DNA from: Deinococcus taeanensis
GTDB taxonomy: Bacteria; Deinococcota; Deinococci; Deinococcales; Deinococcaceae
Direction: 5' to 3'
DNA length: 64,000 nt
NCBI RefSeq assembly: GCF_020229735.1
Contig: NZ_CP083457.1
Location: forward strand, 124,001 to 188,000
Shown: positions 28,050 through 36,567 of the stretch, piece by piece
Layout of the letters: every line of letters starts with the position of its first letter
Numbering within the stretch: position 1 is the stretch's first letter
Made by a program: the position numbers and the translations under genes
The notes under the pieces: generated by a model
Told to the model about the DNA's origin: nothing
Database searches by the model: none
The model's input: the letters and a program-made list of their open reading frames with translations, nothing else

Positions 28050-28754
28050 ATGAACACCCCCCTTCACATCAGTCCCGCTGTGGCGGAACGCTTCCCGACC
28101 TACCGCGGCCTCGTTCTGCTCGCTTCTGGGCTCACCAACGGGCCCAGCGACGAGCGCAGCCTCACCCTCCTGCGGGACGCCGAAGCGCACGCTCGCCAGA
28201 TGTTTACCACCACGCCACCGGCCACCCACCCGCACATGGCCGCCTGGCAGGACGCGTTCCGCGCCTTCGGCATGAAGCCAAAGAAAACGGTGAACTCCGC
28301 AGAGGCCCTGATCTCCCGGGTGGTCAAAGGGGGCGAACTGCCGGCCATCAACCGGCTCACCGACGCGTACAACGCCGTCAGTGTGCGCTTCGTCGTGCCG
28401 TGCGGCGGGGAGGATCTCGACCACGTGGTGGGACAGGTCACCTTGACGGTGGCCGACGGCACCGAACCCTTCGAAACGAACAAGGACGGTGCGCCCTTCA
28501 TCGACCATCCGGTTCCCGGCGAAGTGGTGTGGGCCGACGAAGCGGGAGTCACGTGCCGCGCCTGGAACTGGCGGCAGGGCGCCCGGACCCGGCTGACCGA
28601 AGCCACCACGAACGCCTACTTTCTGTTCGACGCCGTCGCGCCGATGACCTCGGAGGACCTGACCGCGGCCGGCGACGCCCTCGAAGCGCTGCTCAGAGAA
28701 TTCTCGCCGGGCTGCGTGATCCACCGGGTGCATCTGGGCGGGTCAGGTGAGTGA
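28050..28754 (+). CDS. B3/B4 tRNA-binding-domain protein
   Basis: The 234-residue protein matches the stand-alone B3/B4 domain of phenylalanyl-tRNA synthetase beta: MHIS-type start, AFGMKPKKTVNSAEALISRV, GGELPAINRLTDAYNAVSVRF, HPVPGEVVWADEAGVTCRAWN, WRQGARTRLTEATTNAYFLF. Such free-standing proteins are thought to edit or bind mischarged tRNA or handle amino-acid analogues. GGAGAC lies 9-14 nt before the ATG. Its 3' end overlaps the EamA gene start by 8 bp. Function beyond the fold is inferred. Confidence 0.85.
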   Translation: MNTPLHISPAVAERFPTYRGLVLLASGLTNGPSDERSLTLLRDAEAHARQMFTTTPPATHPHMAAWQDAFRAFGMKPKKTVNSAEALISRVVKGGELPAINRLTDAYNAVSVRFVVPCGGEDLDHVVGQVTLTVADGTEPFETNKDGAPFIDHPVPGEVVWADEAGVTCRAWNWRQGARTRLTEATTNAYFLFDAVAPMTSEDLTAAGDALEALLREFSPGCVIHRVHLGGSGE

Positions 28755-29577
28755 GCTGACGACTGTGCTGGCAGCCGGGCTGGGGGCGGCCATGGCCTTC
28801 GGCGCGGGTGACTTCAGTGGGGGCCTCGCCACCAAGCTTGATCCGGTAACCCGTGTCGTGGCCCTGGGACACCTGTTGTCCCTGGTGCTGTTCGTGGGCC
28901 TCGCCGTTGTCAGCGGCGAAGCCTGGCCGCAACCGGCAGACCTGGCGTGGGGGGCCCTCGCCGGGGCCGGAGGCGTCGTTGGTCTGGGCTGCCTCTACCG
29001 GGGGCTGGCCCTGGGCCCCATGGGCACCGTGGCGGCCATCAGTGCCGTCCTGGCGGCCAGCCTGCCGGTGGTGACCACGGTCCTGCTCGGCGATCACCTG
29101 GGAACCGTTCAGCTGGTGGGGATGGTGCTGGCCCTGCTGGGGGTCACCGTCCTGAGCCGGGACTCGTCCCAGGGCCGAGGGGGGGTGGGTCTGGCGGCGC
29201 TGGCCGGACTGGGGTTCGGGACGTTTTTCCTGTGCCTCGGGCAGACGCAGACCGGTGCCGTGTTCTGGCCCCTGGTGATGGCCCGGATCGTCTCGGGCAG
29301 TGTGATGCTGCTGCTGGCCCTGCGTGGACCCGGCCTGCGTCCTCAGGCGGTGGTCCCGATCGTCGGCTCCGCAGCGCTGGACGCGTTGGGGAACGTGCTG
29401 TTCGTCATCGCGGCGCAGACGGGGCGGCTGGCGGAGGCCAGTGTGCTGTCAAACGCCTACCCGGCCTTTACGGTGCTCCTGGCCCTGCTGGTGCTGCGCG
29501 AGCGACTGCGGCTTGACCAATGGTGGGGCTTGTGGATCACGCTGCTGGCCGTGCCGATGATCGCCACTCACTTATAA
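28747..29577 (+). CDS. EamA-family transporter (DMT superfamily)
   Basis: The 276-residue protein has ten predicted transmembrane helices and two EamA halves. The first half ends VLSRDSSQ (~139) and the second ends TLLAVPMIATHL. GDFSGGLATKLDPVTRVVAL starts the first unit. The start is GTG at 28747, overlapping the B3/B4 stop by 8 bp. As the last gene of the MocR-divergent operon it likely exports an amino acid, amine or B6-related compound; this is inference. Confidence 0.88.
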   Translation: MSELTTVLAAGLGAAMAFGAGDFSGGLATKLDPVTRVVALGHLLSLVLFVGLAVVSGEAWPQPADLAWGALAGAGGVVGLGCLYRGLALGPMGTVAAISAVLAASLPVVTTVLLGDHLGTVQLVGMVLALLGVTVLSRDSSQGRGGVGLAALAGLGFGTFFLCLGQTQTGAVFWPLVMARIVSGSVMLLLALRGPGLRPQAVVPIVGSAALDALGNVLFVIAAQTGRLAEASVLSNAYPAFTVLLALLVLRERLRLDQWWGLWITLLAVPMIATHL

Positions 29578-29710
29578 ACAGCTGCAGAGACGGTGCAGCG
29601 ACGCCGTCCTCGTGCACCTGCCTGCGGTCGAACCTGAAGCTTGGGCGACGCTGGCCGTCGCAGACGTTGTCCAGTTTGCCCCTCAGTGGCCAGATTTGTC
29701 GGCTGCTCTG

Positions 29711-30535
29711 TCAGGCTGTGGTGTCCAGAATCAGCCGCAGCGTCTGTGCCGGCATGTCCCAGTGCGGAAAGTGGCCGCTGTGATCAAACCAATGCAGCCG
29801 CGCGTCGGGAAACAACGCCTGAGCCCTCGCTGCCTGTCCCGGCAGACACACCCGGTCCCAGCGGCCCCAGCCGATCACCAGCGGGTGCGCCAACCGGCCC
29901 CGGGGCACCCCCTGCTGCTCCTCGCCAAACGCCAGGTTGCGCAGCAGTTCGTCCGTGGACGGCGAAGCGGCGAAACTTCTCATTTCGGACAGGGTGAGCT
30001 CTGGCGCCAGGGCCCAAGGATGCGAGGAAAACTGGGCGAACAGGGCGCTGCGGCCAACGGGAGAAGCCGTCAGGACAGGCATGGCCGGCTGAAGCGCACG
30101 GATCAGCGTGATGGACGCGGCCACCGTGCTGTAGAAGAAGCCCCGTTCCCAGCCCCGCCAGAACCCCCCCGGATCAAGCGACACCACCGCACCCAGGACG
30201 CCTCCGCGCCGCGCGAGTTCCAGGACCAGTCGGGCGCCCATCGAAGTGCCCACGGCGTCGATGCCCAGGAGGTGCTCCCGCGTCAGAAAATCACTCAGCG
30301 TGTCGGCCAGCGTGGCGATGCTCACCTCACCGGACAGTGGGGGCGTATGGCCGAAACCGGGCAGATCAACGGCGATGACCTCACGCTGCGCTTCCAGTCC
30401 GGCCAGAATCGGCGCCCAGGTCTGCCAGGAACTGCCCAGCCCATGGACCAACAGCAGCGGCTTGCCCCGGCCGCGCCGGAGGTGGTGGAGCGAAGGACCG
30501 GGGCGCCCCTGAGGCAGAGGAGTGGGTGAAGTCAC
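29711..30535 (-). CDS. alpha/beta hydrolase
   Basis: The 274-residue protein has the oxyanion segment LLLVHGLGSSWQTW, VDLPGFGHT, the nucleophile elbow VGTSMGARLV (Ser ~96), an acid-side region WGRWDRVCLPGQ and the catalytic His in FDHSGHFPHWD. It probably cleaves an ester or C-C bond in a small substrate. The start is GTG at 30535, but AAGGAG abuts that GTG with no spacer, so the real initiation site may differ (no other ATG/GTG/TTG follows within 10 codons). Confidence 0.85.
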   Translation of the reverse strand: MTSPTPLPQGRPGPSLHHLRRGRGKPLLLVHGLGSSWQTWAPILAGLEAQREVIAVDLPGFGHTPPLSGEVSIATLADTLSDFLTREHLLGIDAVGTSMGARLVLELARRGGVLGAVVSLDPGGFWRGWERGFFYSTVAASITLIRALQPAMPVLTASPVGRSALFAQFSSHPWALAPELTLSEMRSFAASPSTDELLRNLAFGEEQQGVPRGRLAHPLVIGWGRWDRVCLPGQAARAQALFPDARLHWFDHSGHFPHWDMPAQTLRLILDTTA

Positions 30536-30707
30536 CTCCTTACTTTCGGGGCGGGCCGTGTGACGGCCTGCCTGATCACGCTAAGACCACTTGAGGTTTC
30601 CCCGGCGGAGCGCCTCCGGCGGCGAACGGTGGACGGCGCTGCATTGCTCGCCGCGCGGAACGGTGCAACGCCGAACGAATTAACACGTCAGAGACCTGTC
30701 CCTCGGT

Positions 30708-30971
30708 CGTGGCGCACCAGGATTCATCCGCAGTGACATCGGTCCAGAGTTCATCGCCCGTGACCTGGGGATCTGGCGGGCGGCTCAGGAGATCGGCACG
30801 CGGTTCCTTCAACCGGGGAAACCGTGGCAGAACGGCTTCGCCGAAAGTGTTCACGCTTGGCGGCAGGTGGAGTGTCTCAACCCGGACGTGGTTTCTTCGG
30901 CCAAGCACGCCCAAGTGGTGCTGGACGGGTACCGAGCGTTTTACACCACCAGCAGGCCCTTTCTTCCCTGA
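30708..30971 (+). pseudogene. IS3-family transposase OrfB C-terminal relic
   Basis: Frame 30717 reads GFIRSDIGPEFIARDLGIWR AAQEIGTRFLQ, PGKPWQNGFAESVHAWRQVE and YRAFYTTSRPFLP to the stop at 30969. These are the second catalytic Asp (SDIGPEF, where SDNGPEF is usual) and catalytic Glu (NGFAESV) region of an IS3-type transposase. The 5' two-thirds and both element ends are absent. Confidence 0.75.
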
Positions 30972-31524
30972 ATGACCGCACTCCTGACGAATTTGGCCAG
31001 CTGGCCCGGCGCCAGGCTGCCCTCCCCCTCTGCGGACAGGCCACCGCAGAGGCGGCCGTCATTCCGCCACCTGGGTGAGCACCGACGACCGATGCGGTAC
31101 CCTTCTGTTGAGCCCGGTTCCCGCGGCCTGCGTATTGCTCTGCGACAACGTGCAGCCCTTTTTTGGTTAGGGTTCTTGGCCCCCCCTAGGCGTGGCGCTG
31201 GGCACCAAACTGCTGTTGGCCGCGCCACCGGTCGTTGGACGCTGATGTTCGGCCTTATCGTCCTCCGGCCCATCAGGTCATCGCTGAGGCCGCAGAGGTG
31301 GCGCGAGCTTTGATCAAGAAGGCGCGCGACCGGGCAGTGTGCCGGCCTGCAAGTGGAGTGCGGCAACGTCACTTTTTTCCGCTGGCCTGGACCGTGGTTC
31401 ATTCCACCACCGTGGCCACCCCGCTGTGGCAGGTCAGCTCCGAACGGCTTCAGGCCGCCGCGACGGCGTGCGGGCCCGGGTCAGCTCCTGGGCCGCACGC
31501 ACAGGCCGACTGAGATCCTCTGCA
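30972..31524. other. intergenic, no gene seen
   Basis: About 550 bp. A plus-strand frame at 31235-31513 begins with a lysine/alanine-rich helix-like peptide (VIAEAAEVARALIKKARDRA) but continues into shadow-like sequence; no gene is claimed. Confidence 0.4.
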
Positions 31525-31525
31525 A

Positions 31526-31552
31526 CAAAAACAGCCCTTTACTGGGGGCTGT
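31526..31552 (-). terminator. Rho-independent terminator of the lipoprotein gene
   Basis: On the minus strand, ACAGCCC (31552-31546) and GGGCTGT (31537-31531) form a 7-bp stem with an 8-nt loop, followed by TTTTTG. It lies 18 bp past the lipoprotein stop codon. Confidence 0.8.
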
Positions 31553-31569
31553 CCTTTCAGCGTGGATGT

Positions 31570-32076
31570 TCAAAGCTGCGCGACGCAGGTCTCTGTGACT
31601 CGAGCGTTGACAGTGTCGATCTGCATGCGGTAGTCACCGCTGTCGTTGTAGTTGACTTTGAGTTCAACGCCTGAGGCTTGCGTTGACCACAGGACAAAGT
31701 CGGCGCTCGGGCTGTACGCGAAGAAGTTGTAGTTGGCTGTGGCGTTCGTGTAGCTGTAGGTCAGGGCCTTGCCGGCGTAGCTGTAGCTGCCCTGGTCCTT
31801 GATTGTCAGGGTGCAGCTGTCTCCGCCCAGCGTCTTGCCAACGACGGTGCCCTTCAAACAGGTCGGTGCATTGATGTCGGCAGAGCCGGAAACGTTGGGG
31901 CAGCCGGCAATCTGAGTCCGCGTGAGGGTGGTGCCGTTACCGGGAGCTGGAACAGGTGTGGGTGAGGGTGTGGGATTCGGGGCTGGGGTGGGATTTGGGG
32001 CGGGCGCGCCGCCACCTCCGCCACAGGCGGCGAGCACGAGGGGCAGCAGGGCGGCAGCGAGCAGAAAACGGCGCAT
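31570..32076 (-). CDS. putative outer lipoprotein with Pro-rich linker
   Basis: The 168-residue protein starts MRRFLLAAALLPLVLAACGG: a signal peptide with lipobox LAAC (Cys ~18). A GGGGGAPAPNPTPAPNPTPS-type linker follows, then a ~120-residue beta-rich domain with four Cys (GCPNV, TCLKG, SCTLT, TCVAQ) likely forming two disulfides. AAGGAGAT sits 5-12 nt before the ATG. It is anchored outside the cytoplasm; function unknown. A classical terminator follows it. Confidence 0.85.
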   Translation of the reverse strand: MRRFLLAAALLPLVLAACGGGGGAPAPNPTPAPNPTPSPTPVPAPGNGTTLTRTQIAGCPNVSGSADINAPTCLKGTVVGKTLGGDSCTLTIKDQGSYSYAGKALTYSYTNATANYNFFAYSPSADFVLWSTQASGVELKVNYNDSGDYRMQIDTVNARVTETCVAQL

Positions 32077-32180
32077 GGGTATCTCCTTGTGGGGCCGCGT
32101 GGGGCGACCGAAAAACGGGGCGGCAAGGCAGACCGTCGCCGCCTTCATGAAGACGGACAGCGACGGCCGGGGCGCAGGAC

Positions 32181-32306
32181 TTAGTGAGGCGGGCAGTGGA
32201 AGATGCTGCAGGTGGGAATCCCACGGTTCAGGGCGCTGGCCGCGTGGGCCTGGGCGCTGAAGCTGCCCAGGGCGAGCAGCACGTAGAAAGCAGAAATCCT
32301 TCGCAT
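32181..32306 (-). CDS. 41-residue exported peptide
   Basis: The ORF from 32306 reads MRRISAFYVLLALGSFSAQA HAASALNRGIPTCSIFHCPPH: a signal peptide with an AQAHA-type cleavage site and a mature tail of ~20 residues containing two Cys spaced six apart (TCSIFHCPP). A GGAGG lies 14 nt upstream, too far to be decisive. It could be a secreted peptide or pheromone, or a non-functional ORF; it is divergent from a regulator gene. Confidence 0.4.
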   Translation of the reverse strand: MRRISAFYVLLALGSFSAQAHAASALNRGIPTCSIFHCPPH

Positions 32307-32380
32307 TCGTGTCAAGGGGTCCTCCGGGGCTGGGGTGCCGGTGGGCACAAGATAGAGGGCCGGATTCAAAAAAGAACGGG

Positions 32381-32392
32381 TAGACTTTTAGT
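32381..32392 (+). promoter_or_regulatory. leaderless promoter of the HTH regulator gene
   Basis: TAGACT (32381-32386) lies 6 nt before the GTG start at 32393, matching the TANNNT leaderless -10 pattern. The intergenic region with the divergent exported peptide is only 86 bp. Confidence 0.5.
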
Positions 32393-33013
32393 GTGACTCG
32401 TGTTACCGTCTCGGCGCCTGAGGCCATGGACCTGTTTCTGGACCTGGCCAAATTGCGCCTGTTTGCGCCTTTCTTGGCCGGGCCGATCACTGTGACCGAC
32501 GCGGCCCGCCTGACGGGCGTCAGCGCCAGCGCCTTGAATTACTGGGTGAAGCGCGCGCTGGACTGGAACCTGCTGGAGCGGGTGGGTGAGGACCGCCCGG
32601 CGCGCTACCGGGCAGTGGCCACCGATTTCGTGATGAACCCCACGGCTGTCATGCCCTTTGAGGACATGCTCGAGCGGCGCGACCGGTCCTCCTGGGCCCG
32701 GATGCTGAGCGGCTACGCCCGCGAGTACGGGCGCGTCTCGGCCGACTGGGTGTTCCGAGTCTATCTGGAAGGCGGAGCGTTGCTGCACCGGGACCTGGTA
32801 CCGGCCGAAGCGATGACGTCCCCAGCGCCGCCGCCTGAGCTGCCGCTGAACGAGTGGGGGGTGCTGCGCCTGAGCCGCGCCCAGGCCCGGGTTCTGAAAG
32901 AGCGGCTGGAGGAGACCTTGCAGGCTTTTTTCGAGGAGGCCTCCGACGATCAGCAGGACGAGAAGTATCTTTTTCATGTGGCCGTGGTGCGCGACGGCGG
33001 CGCTGCGTCATGA
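32393..33013 (+). CDS. ArsR-like winged-helix regulator
   Basis: The 206-residue protein has an N-terminal winged helix: KLRLFAPFLAGPITVTDAAR, LTGVSASALNYWVKRALDW, NLLERVGEDRPARYRAVATD. The C-terminal ~120 residues are mixed helix/strand without a known domain. The HTH layout fits the ArsR/HTH_20 group. The start is a GTG 6 nt after a TAGACT -10 box. It is divergent from a small exported peptide and a lipoprotein gene, which may be targets (inference). Confidence 0.75.
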   Translation: MTRVTVSAPEAMDLFLDLAKLRLFAPFLAGPITVTDAARLTGVSASALNYWVKRALDWNLLERVGEDRPARYRAVATDFVMNPTAVMPFEDMLERRDRSSWARMLSGYAREYGRVSADWVFRVYLEGGALLHRDLVPAEAMTSPAPPPELPLNEWGVLRLSRAQARVLKERLEETLQAFFEEASDDQQDEKYLFHVAVVRDGGAAS

Positions 33014-33533
33014 TCGGAGCGTCCGCAAGTCGCTTCCCATCACCTGTGCAATGACTCAGTACGAATTTGGGTTGGGCTGGCCCTATGCACGCTCACCTGT
33101 CCTGGAGAGTCTGTCTCTTGCTGCCGCGGGCACATAAAATCCTGTTCTTTGTCTTTGCCCTTCAGGACAGCGGGCTGGGGGCCGGGAGTTTTACCGCCTG
33201 TACGAGCGCAGTATTATAACTGGAGTTATAGAGTTTAGGTTGCAACACGTGTACGCGAAATTGGTGTGGGGGCCCTGACTTGCGCGTTCGCTTCCGCTTT
33301 TTGTCCGGTCTGATCGTCCTGGCAGGGCTCATGCGCCTGCGCACTTGCTTGAGGGCGGTTGTTCCACAACGATATTGCACAGTGCCGGGGCCATGACTGT
33401 TGAGGATGGCTCCGAGTTCCGAATGCTGAACAGACGCAGACAGGGCACAACCCACCAATGTGCTCCTGGGATAACGGAATGGGGAGAGGAGAAGCCACCC
33501 AAAAACTGAGAAGGCAGTCGAGACTGCGCCCCT
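33014..33533. other. non-coding region with a 16-bp palindrome
   Basis: No credible gene. TATAACTGGAGTTATA (33215-33230) is a perfect palindrome. The block TGTAC...TATAACT around it partly recurs at ~36826-36848 (TGTACACC...TATAACT). The DNA is less GC-rich than its surroundings. The left end of the following IS5-type relic is not clearly marked. Confidence 0.4.
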
Positions 33534-33777
33534 ATGCTCATGCAGTCCCAGCAGCATGATGGCGTGGAGTTAACCGACGAACATTGGGCGCTGGTCGAGC
33601 CTTTCCTGTTGGCGCCACCGCGCCGTATGATGGCAAAGGCCGTCCTCGCATGTGGAGCCGTCCGATCCTGAATGCGGTGCTGTGGATTCTCCGGACCGGT
33701 GCACCCTGGAAAGATTTACCCACACGGTACCCACCGCGCTCCACCGTTCACTGATCTGTCAAGGGTTTGGTGGAGCC

Positions 33778-34676
33778 TCAGTTCAGGATGTAAGCCTGCT
33801 CCTCGAAGGCCGTCGGTGACTGATACCCCAACGACGAGTGACGACGGCGACGGTTATAGAACACTTCAATCCACTCGAACACCTCTGTCCGTGTCTGGGC
33901 ACGGTCCCACTGCGCTTCACCAAGCCCCATCTCCGTCTTCAATGTCGCAAAAAAGCTTTCCTGGACAGCATTATCCCAACAATCCCCCGCCTCGCTCATA
34001 CTCTGAACGGCCTGCAGTCTGTCCAGCGCCTGCTGGTACACATCGCTCGTATACTGGCTCCCTCGATCCGAGTGATGCAGGAGTCCGCCTGGTGGTTTCC
34101 GACGCGCTACGGCCATCTCCAACGCCGCTGTGACCAGCGGCGTCTGAAGTCGCTCATTCAGCGCCCAGCCGACAATTTTCCTCGAGTACAGGTCCATGAC
34201 CGTTGCCAAGTACAACCAGCCATCACGGGTGGGTAGGTACGTCATATCCGTGACCCACTTCTGGTTCGGGGCATCCGCAGTGAATGCCCGATCAAGAATG
34301 TTTTCTGCGACTGGACGCGAAGATTTCGTTTTGGTCGTCGTACGGAACTTCCGTTTCCCACGTGCGACAAGCAGGGCTTGTCGCATGAGCCGCCTGATCC
34401 GCTGACGACTGACCTGCTCTCCCTGTGCCTTCAGGTCGGCTTGGATGCGCAGCGCCCCGTATGTTCCCCGGCTTTCCTCGAAGCTGGTCCTGATTTTCTC
34501 GATCAGCACGCGGTCTTTTGTGATCCTCTTGCTCTCCGGCCTTCCCCGCGAAGCGTAGTACCCGCTGATGCCCACCTCGAGAACCCGGCACATCAGTTCC
34601 ACTGGGAACTCGTTCTGGTGCCCCTCGATGAATTTGAAGATCAGGGCTGCTTCGCGAAGAAGGCCAGTGCTTTTTT
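33778..34676 (-). CDS. IS3-family OrfB (DDE transposase, made by -1 frameshift)
   Basis: It is expressed as OrfAB through the A6G slip at 34670-34676. Domains: HTH_21 region (GTYGALRIQADLKAQGEQVS), then the rve integrase core with catalytic Asp (WVTDMTYLPT), Asp (HHSDRGSQYTS) and Glu (QESFFATLK), then NRRRRHSSLGYQSP at the end. The frame is open upstream of the slip but no separate start is required. All three catalytic residues and both ends are present, so the element may be active. Confidence 0.93.
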
Positions 34677-34949
34677 CAGAATATCCCGTTCCTGTCGTGC
34701 AATTTCCAGTTCCCGCTCCAGTTCCTTGAGTCGAGCCTCCTGTGGTGAAAGGGCGGGGATTCCCCGCCCGGTGAAGGCTGGGCGGCCAGCGGCCGTCTGG
34801 GTGTCCTGCTGCTGCTTCCACCGGACCACGTAGTGAGGGGGAACGCCAAGGTCACGGGCAATCTGGGCGCAACTCTTTCCGGTCGTGCGGACCAGCCGGA
34901 CGGCTTCTTGTTTGAACTCAGCGGTGAATTTCTGCTTGGGTACGGACAT
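34641..34949 (-). CDS. IS3-family OrfA (HTH transposase subunit)
   Basis: The 102-residue protein has an N-terminal helix-turn-helix (FTAEFKQEAVRLVRTTGKSC, ARDLGVPPHYVVRWKQQ) and a C-terminal leucine-zipper-like coil (EARLKELERELEIARQERDI LKKALAFF). It binds the element ends. Its 3' end contains the slippery heptamer A6G (minus strand 34676-34670), where a -1 shift makes the OrfAB transposase. GGAGGACAGA precedes the ATG. It appears intact. Confidence 0.93.
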   Translation of the reverse strand: MSVPKQKFTAEFKQEAVRLVRTTGKSCAQIARDLGVPPHYVVRWKQQQDTQTAAGRPAFTGRGIPALSPQEARLKELERELEIARQERDILKKALAFFAKQP

Positions 34950-35356
34950 TCTGTCCTCCAGTGTGGATCACACTGAACTTACCCTCCACCAAACTCTATC
35001 CAGTTCACACCGTCACTTCCAGGAATGGGTCCGCACAGGGGCGCTTGACCGCATCCTTCAGGCGTTATACGAACGACTTGCGGATCAAGGCCAACTCAAT
35101 CTGAGCGAGCGCTTCATCGATGCAACTTTTGCCAGCGCGAAAAAGCGGGCCTGGACTTGGGCAAGACGAAGCGAGGCAAAGGCACGAAGATTATGGCGAT
35201 CACGGACGCTAGCGGGATTCCCATCGCGGTTCATGTCGCCACTGCCACTCCACACGAGGTTACGCTTGTGCACGACACACTGGACGCGACTTTCGGATTC
35301 GACTTTGCCGGGCTTCACGCTATTCCTCGTGGATACGCCGCTGATAGTTACTAGTG

Positions 35357-35385
35357 TTGACTTTATTGTTACTAGTAACTAGATT
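35357..35385 (+). promoter_or_regulatory. leaderless promoter with palindromic operator
   Basis: TTGACT (35357-35362) and TAGATT (35380-35385) are 17 bp apart, and the ATG at 35391 is 5 nt beyond the -10. TTACTAGTAA (35369-35378) is a palindrome inside the spacer, and another TTACTAG (35348-35354) lies just upstream, so a repressor could bind here. Confidence 0.7.
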
Positions 35386-35390
35386 AGGAT

Positions 35391-36260
35391 ATGCGAACCC
35401 TCAAAGTTCAACTCAGAGAGGACGAACAGATCTTGCTCGAAACCGAAGGGCGTACGACGCTAGCGCCCGAACAACTCCTTGCTCTGCTGCCCCAACTCCT
35501 TGGTCTCAAGCACTCACCTCCACTTCCCCTGGCTACCCGCAAATACCTGCCGCTCAGTGAGTATTTGCGTGAAAGTAGTGCCAGTACGCTCACACTGACC
35601 TTCGCGGAGATCGAAGATCTGCTTGGCTGCAATCTCCCCCCATCGGCAAAAAAACACCGTGCTTGGTGGAGCAATAGTTCAACCGGGCATTCACAAGCGG
35701 CAGCTTGGCTTAATCCAGGCTGGGAAGTCGCTGGAGTCACCAGCACCACCGTCACTTTCCAACACCTCAAAGGACGAGACAAGAACATCATCACCGGACG
35801 CGTCGGAAGCAAATTCGTTGGCTACGACCTCAACCTCACCTGGAGCGCGCCAGCGCTTACTGGACGGATCGGAGGAACCACAGTCGGACGTGACGTCAAC
35901 CTTCACATCGAACACGGACAAGTGCAAGGTCACGTCGGTGGTCGAATGATGGGCTTTGAAGTGAAAGGAACACTCATGTCAGAGCGCATCGATCTTCGAC
36001 TTGGCGGCAACCTCATCGGCGCAGACCTGCACGTTGATCTGCACAACGCCACGGCGACGGGTCGACTTGGTGGAAAGAAACTCGGATACGACGTACAGCT
36101 CACCCAAAAATCTGGCGAATGGCACGGCAGGATCGGAGCTGGCCTTGATGGGTACGACGTCATCCTCAGTGGTCAGGTGCCAAGCGAAATAGCAACTCTG
36201 GCGGCGGCAATTGCCTTCCAATCCCTGCAGGATGACGTCGCGGGAGCAACGGCAGGCTGA
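35391..36260 (+). CDS. DUF7662 protein with six glycine-rich beta repeats
   Basis: The 289-residue protein has an N-terminal ~45 residues of unknown fold. A DUF7662-like domain (~51-126) follows: KYLPLSEYLRESSASTLTLT, FAEIEDLLGCNLPPSAKKHR, AWWSNSS, SQAAAWLNPGWEVAGV. Residues 134-262 are six tandem ~22-residue repeats with consensus hydrophobic-x-G-R-h-G-G-x3-G-x-D-V-x-L, for example LTGRIGGTTVGRDVNLHIEH and ATGRLGGKKLGYDVQLTQKS. Base composition is lower in GC than the flanks and it abuts an IS, suggesting recent acquisition. The promoter is leaderless and palindromic. Function unknown; the repeat part is probably a beta-solenoid or beta-sheet binding surface. Confidence 0.75.
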   Translation: MRTLKVQLREDEQILLETEGRTTLAPEQLLALLPQLLGLKHSPPLPLATRKYLPLSEYLRESSASTLTLTFAEIEDLLGCNLPPSAKKHRAWWSNSSTGHSQAAAWLNPGWEVAGVTSTTVTFQHLKGRDKNIITGRVGSKFVGYDLNLTWSAPALTGRIGGTTVGRDVNLHIEHGQVQGHVGGRMMGFEVKGTLMSERIDLRLGGNLIGADLHVDLHNATATGRLGGKKLGYDVQLTQKSGEWHGRIGAGLDGYDVILSGQVPSEIATLAAAIAFQSLQDDVAGATAG

Positions 36261-36267
36261 ACGGTTG

Positions 36268-36567
36268 ATGATCAAAGGAACCGCTCGAGCGGGGGACTGG
36301 AAGGGAGCGCAGTTCGACCTGATTCTTACGCAACCCCGGGAAGTGCGCCGTGAAGCAGCGGGTCAGTCTGGCCAGGACGTCGGGGCACGCGTCCTGTTCC
36401 CGCGGGTCAGCCGATCCTTTTCAAGCCCCCCGGAAAACTGTCAGGTAGTGAGCTCTCAAGCTCACGCTTCAGCTGTCGCTTGTGAGGACATTCCTGTTGA
36501 AGTACTGCTGGCGACACGGAGGATAGAGCGCCAGAAGAGGGAGCCACAGGAAACCGGCAGCACATGA
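36268..36567 (+). CDS. possible small protein downstream of the DUF7662 gene
   Basis: This 99-codon frame starts MIKGTARAGDWKGAQFDLIL, 8 bp after the DUF7662 stop, and its end overlaps the next ORF by ATGA. No ribosome-binding site or domain is recognisable. It is included because the spacing and overlap look like an operon, but it may not be expressed. Confidence 0.25.
   Translation: MIKGTARAGDWKGAQFDLILTQPREVRREAAGQSGQDVGARVLFPRVSRSFSSPPENCQVVSSQAHASAVACEDIPVEVLLATRRIERQKREPQETGST

Larger units (their letters stand above)
33752..35006 (-). mobile_element. complete IS3-family insertion sequence (1,255 bp)
   Basis: The ends are imperfect inverted repeats of ~23 bp: the left starts TGATCTGTCAAGGGTTTGG and the right, read inward, TGAACTGGATAGAGTTTGG. 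A CAC target duplication flanks it (33749-33751 and 35007-35009). It carries orfA and orfB in overlapping frames with an A6G slippery site. The host IS5-type gene reads through perfectly once the element and one CAC are removed, so the insertion boundaries are exact. Confidence 0.93.
33534..35340 (+). pseudogene. IS5-family transposase relic, split by an IS3-family insertion
   Basis: The 5' part (33534-33751) reads [22 protein letters not shown] and, after a frameshift, [20 protein letters not shown]. The 3' part (35010-35340) continues RHFQEWVRTGALDRILQALY, LNLSERFIDATFASAKK and, after another shift, LGKTKRGKGTKIMAITDASG. Removing the IS3 element and one CAC copy rejoins the frame perfectly as STVHRHFQEW. 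The relic is also decayed (at least two indels) and its 3' end is lost after LDATFG, so it is long inactive. Confidence 0.85.
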
